Part shown: positions 62,685 through 64,000 of the stretch, piece by piece
How positions within the stretch are numbered: the stretch's first letter is position 1
Layout: each line of letters opens with the position of its first letter
Source: RYN-230 sp963813975
GTDB lineage: Bacteria > Actinomycetota > Actinomycetes > Streptosporangiales > Streptosporangiaceae
Assembly (NCBI GenBank): GCA_963813975.1
Contig: CAWFAP010000008.1
Location: 62,001-126,000, forward strand
DNA length: 64,000 nucleotides
Reading direction: 5' to 3'
Notes under the pieces: model-generated
Told to the model about the DNA's origin: nothing
The model's input: the letters and a program-made list of their open reading frames with translations, nothing else
Databases searched by the model: none
Program-made: the position numbers and the translations under genes

Positions 62685-63499
62685 TCACGGGCACTCGACG
62701 GGGGTGTCGGGCCGTCGCCCCCACTCCGCCCATGAGCCGTCGTAGACGCGGACATGGGCGTGGCCGAGCAGGTAGGTCAGGACGAACCAGGCGGTGCTGG
62801 CCCGCCCGCCGATCGTGCAGTAGGTGATCAGGTCACGGTCACTGCCGGGAGGGACGGCCGAGAAGACCGCGCGCAGCTCGGCCGCGGGCCGGAACGATCC
62901 GCGATCGTCGTACAGGCCGTCGATGGGCTGGTGCACCGCCGAGGGGACGTGACCGGCGCGGCCTCCCGCCTCCATCCCGCCGGAGGGCCAGAACGCCCGC
63001 CCGCATACTCGTCCCGGGTGCGGACGTCGAGGATCGTGGTGGCCGGGTCACCCATGGCCTCGCGCACCGCCGGGCAGTCAGCGCTCAGGTACGCGTCCGG
63101 CCCGGGGAGCACGTACCCGGTGCTGGCCGGCTCGGCCGGGGCACTGCCGCACGGGTGGCCCTCGCCTCGCCAGGTGTCGCGTGAGCAGTCGAGGATGCGC
63201 ACATCGGCGTGGCCGTAGAGCTTCATGAGCCACAACCCCAGGGCGGCGCGTAACCGTAGAACACGACCGTCGAATCCGGGCCGATTCCCGACCGGGCGGC
63301 CAGATGTCCCACCGCCGCGGCATCGGCGGTCCGGTACTGCGCATCCTTCAGGTCTGCGTACACATTCCACAGCACCGCTCCGTCAATGTGCCACTCGTCG
63401 TAGGCAAGACGGCTCACGTCCACCTCAACCACCCGCACCGTGGGATCGTGCAGGTGGGCCTCCAGCGGCCTCCCCCAGGTAGACCAGCGACTCATCCAC
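62685..63499 (-). pseudogene. Tandem-rhodanese sulfurtransferase, frameshifted
   Basis: A GTG at 63497-63499 starts VDESLVYLGE. The product then continues in three more frame pieces: LEAHLHDPTVRVVEVDVSRL to VVFYGYAP, then ALGLWLMKLYGHADVRILDC to VRTRDEYAGG, then WPSGGMEAGGRAGHVPSAVH to the end. The active-site loop YCTIGGRAST with catalytic Cys is intact in the C-terminal domain. Three single-base changes (near 63465, 63245 and 63005) break it. The enzyme would move sulfur from thiosulfate to acceptors. Confidence 0.75.
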
Positions 63500-63889
63500 C
63501 GCCACCTGCGGCTGCCGCCACTGCGGAATCAGCCGGCCCAGAGCAGGTTGGAAGGGATCCAGGTCCCCTCCTCCGGGCAGGCGGCCCGCGCGCCCAGCCG
63601 AGGCCAGCGCCTCGGCGAACGGCCGGAACGGCGTCGGAACGCCTCCGGCTACCGCCCGCCCGGCCAGGACGATGAACCCGTGCTCGCCGGCCGCTCGCGC
63701 GCTCTCACGGACCAGCCGCGACTTCCCGATCCCGGCTTCCCCGGTGACCAGCACCGTGCCGCCGCGCCCGGTCTCCGCCGCCGCCAGGGCAGCCTGGAGG
63801 AGGCGGGACTCCTCGGCCCGCCCGACCAGCACCGGGCACAGCACCTGCCGCACACGACCAGTATCGGCCCCCACCGCCCCGCCGCGCAC
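63500..63889 (-). pseudogene. 5' fragment of a LuxR-type ATPase regulator
   Basis: From 63889, VLCPVLVGRAEESRLLQAAL leads to Walker A VTGEAGIGKSRLVRESARAA and then GVPTPFRPFAEALASAG. After about 130 residues the frame runs into the rhodanese start at 63499. The family normally has 900 residues and a C-terminal HTH, so only the N-terminus survives. The junction is exact at the end of RQPQVA. Confidence 0.7.
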
Positions 63890-64000
63890 CAGGCAAAACA
63901 GCCGACGGCGACCGCGACGCCCGCGGCCGCCCGCGTGGGAGCGTCCGCGCCGCCCGCCGGGTAGCCGGGCGGGCCAGGCCGCTACCGCGCGCCCAGCACG
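63890..64000. other. Window end, no gene seen
   Basis: Upstream DNA of the LuxR fragment. It contains only GC-rich sequence without a clear promoter. Confidence 0.4.

Overview
The window is very GC-rich DNA with GTG and ATG starts and strong Shine-Dalgarno sequences. It encodes a mycothiol-type formaldehyde dehydrogenase, a DUF5709 protein, SigE-like sigma and LAL-type LuxR regulators, and an NhaA-DsbA fusion. All of this points to a filamentous high-GC actinobacterium, perhaps of the Streptosporangiales/Treboniales side. No sequence here fixes the genus.

Layout. 1-9.2 kb is a graveyard of mobile elements and broken genes: a VOC remnant, a MerR/sliding-clamp pseudogene, an IS110 3' end, an IS30 5' end, two full IS110-family transposases facing each other across a shared palindrome, IS3 and IS256 scraps, a broken DUF4314 gene and a CbiZ/VWA chimera. 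It ends at a tRNA-Thr gene. 9.5-15.4 kb (minus strand) is an aromatic meta-cleavage cluster (amidohydrolase, two-domain extradiol dioxygenase, FAH-family hydrolase, flavin monooxygenase, flavin reductase) plus a sigma/anti-sigma-like pair. Most of these carry a stop, frameshift or truncation. 15.4-22.1 kb has a type II NADH dehydrogenase and two very long low-complexity envelope proteins.

22.5-33.8 kb is the main metabolic feature. It is an operon of gamma, a flavoprotein/ferredoxin fusion, alpha and beta subunits of a 2-oxoacid:acceptor oxidoreductase, followed by two small genes, an oxalate/formate-antiporter-family transporter, a small acidic protein, a GntR/FCD regulator and an amidohydrolase. 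The transporter, the Arg in place of the usual Thr in the alpha active-site motif, and the NAD(P)-flavoprotein subunit together suggest an oxalate oxidoreductase that passes electrons to NAD(P). This would be a CoA-independent oxalate degradation route in an actinobacterium; it is inference, not proof.

33.8-43.7 kb holds a tiny secreted peptide next to a large LuxR regulator, a pair of HATPase anti-sigma-type proteins, and a five-gene operon (mycothiol formaldehyde dehydrogenase, metallo-beta-lactamase hydrolase, sulfotransferase-like protein, class IV aminotransferase, aldo/keto reductase), then an M50-type membrane protease. 43.7-50.4 kb has an SBP56/methanethiol oxidase, a VOC protein, a DHA2 exporter, a YdeI/OmdA protein and a glycosyltransferase-like membrane protein.

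50.3-51.2 kb is essentially non-coding and contains two diverged copies of one element. Each has three DnaA-box-like 12-bp iterons, a small hairpin, an AT-rich tract, a variable hairpin zone, and a long terminal hairpin with an identical 7-nt loop and compensatory stem changes between copies. It looks like a duplicated origin-like or structured-RNA element.

51.3-64 kb carries an ABC exporter (permease frameshifted) with its divergent regulator, DUF5709, NhaA-DsbA, NAD kinase, a PAC2 protein, a beta-carbonic anhydrase, an IspH-like protein with an N-terminal extension, then again broken genes: a MetE-like protein, a tandem rhodanese and a LuxR fragment. Frameshifts are concentrated at the two ends of the window plus one in the permease. 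Most are single-base changes in GC-rich stretches, so real decay and assembly error both need to be considered.
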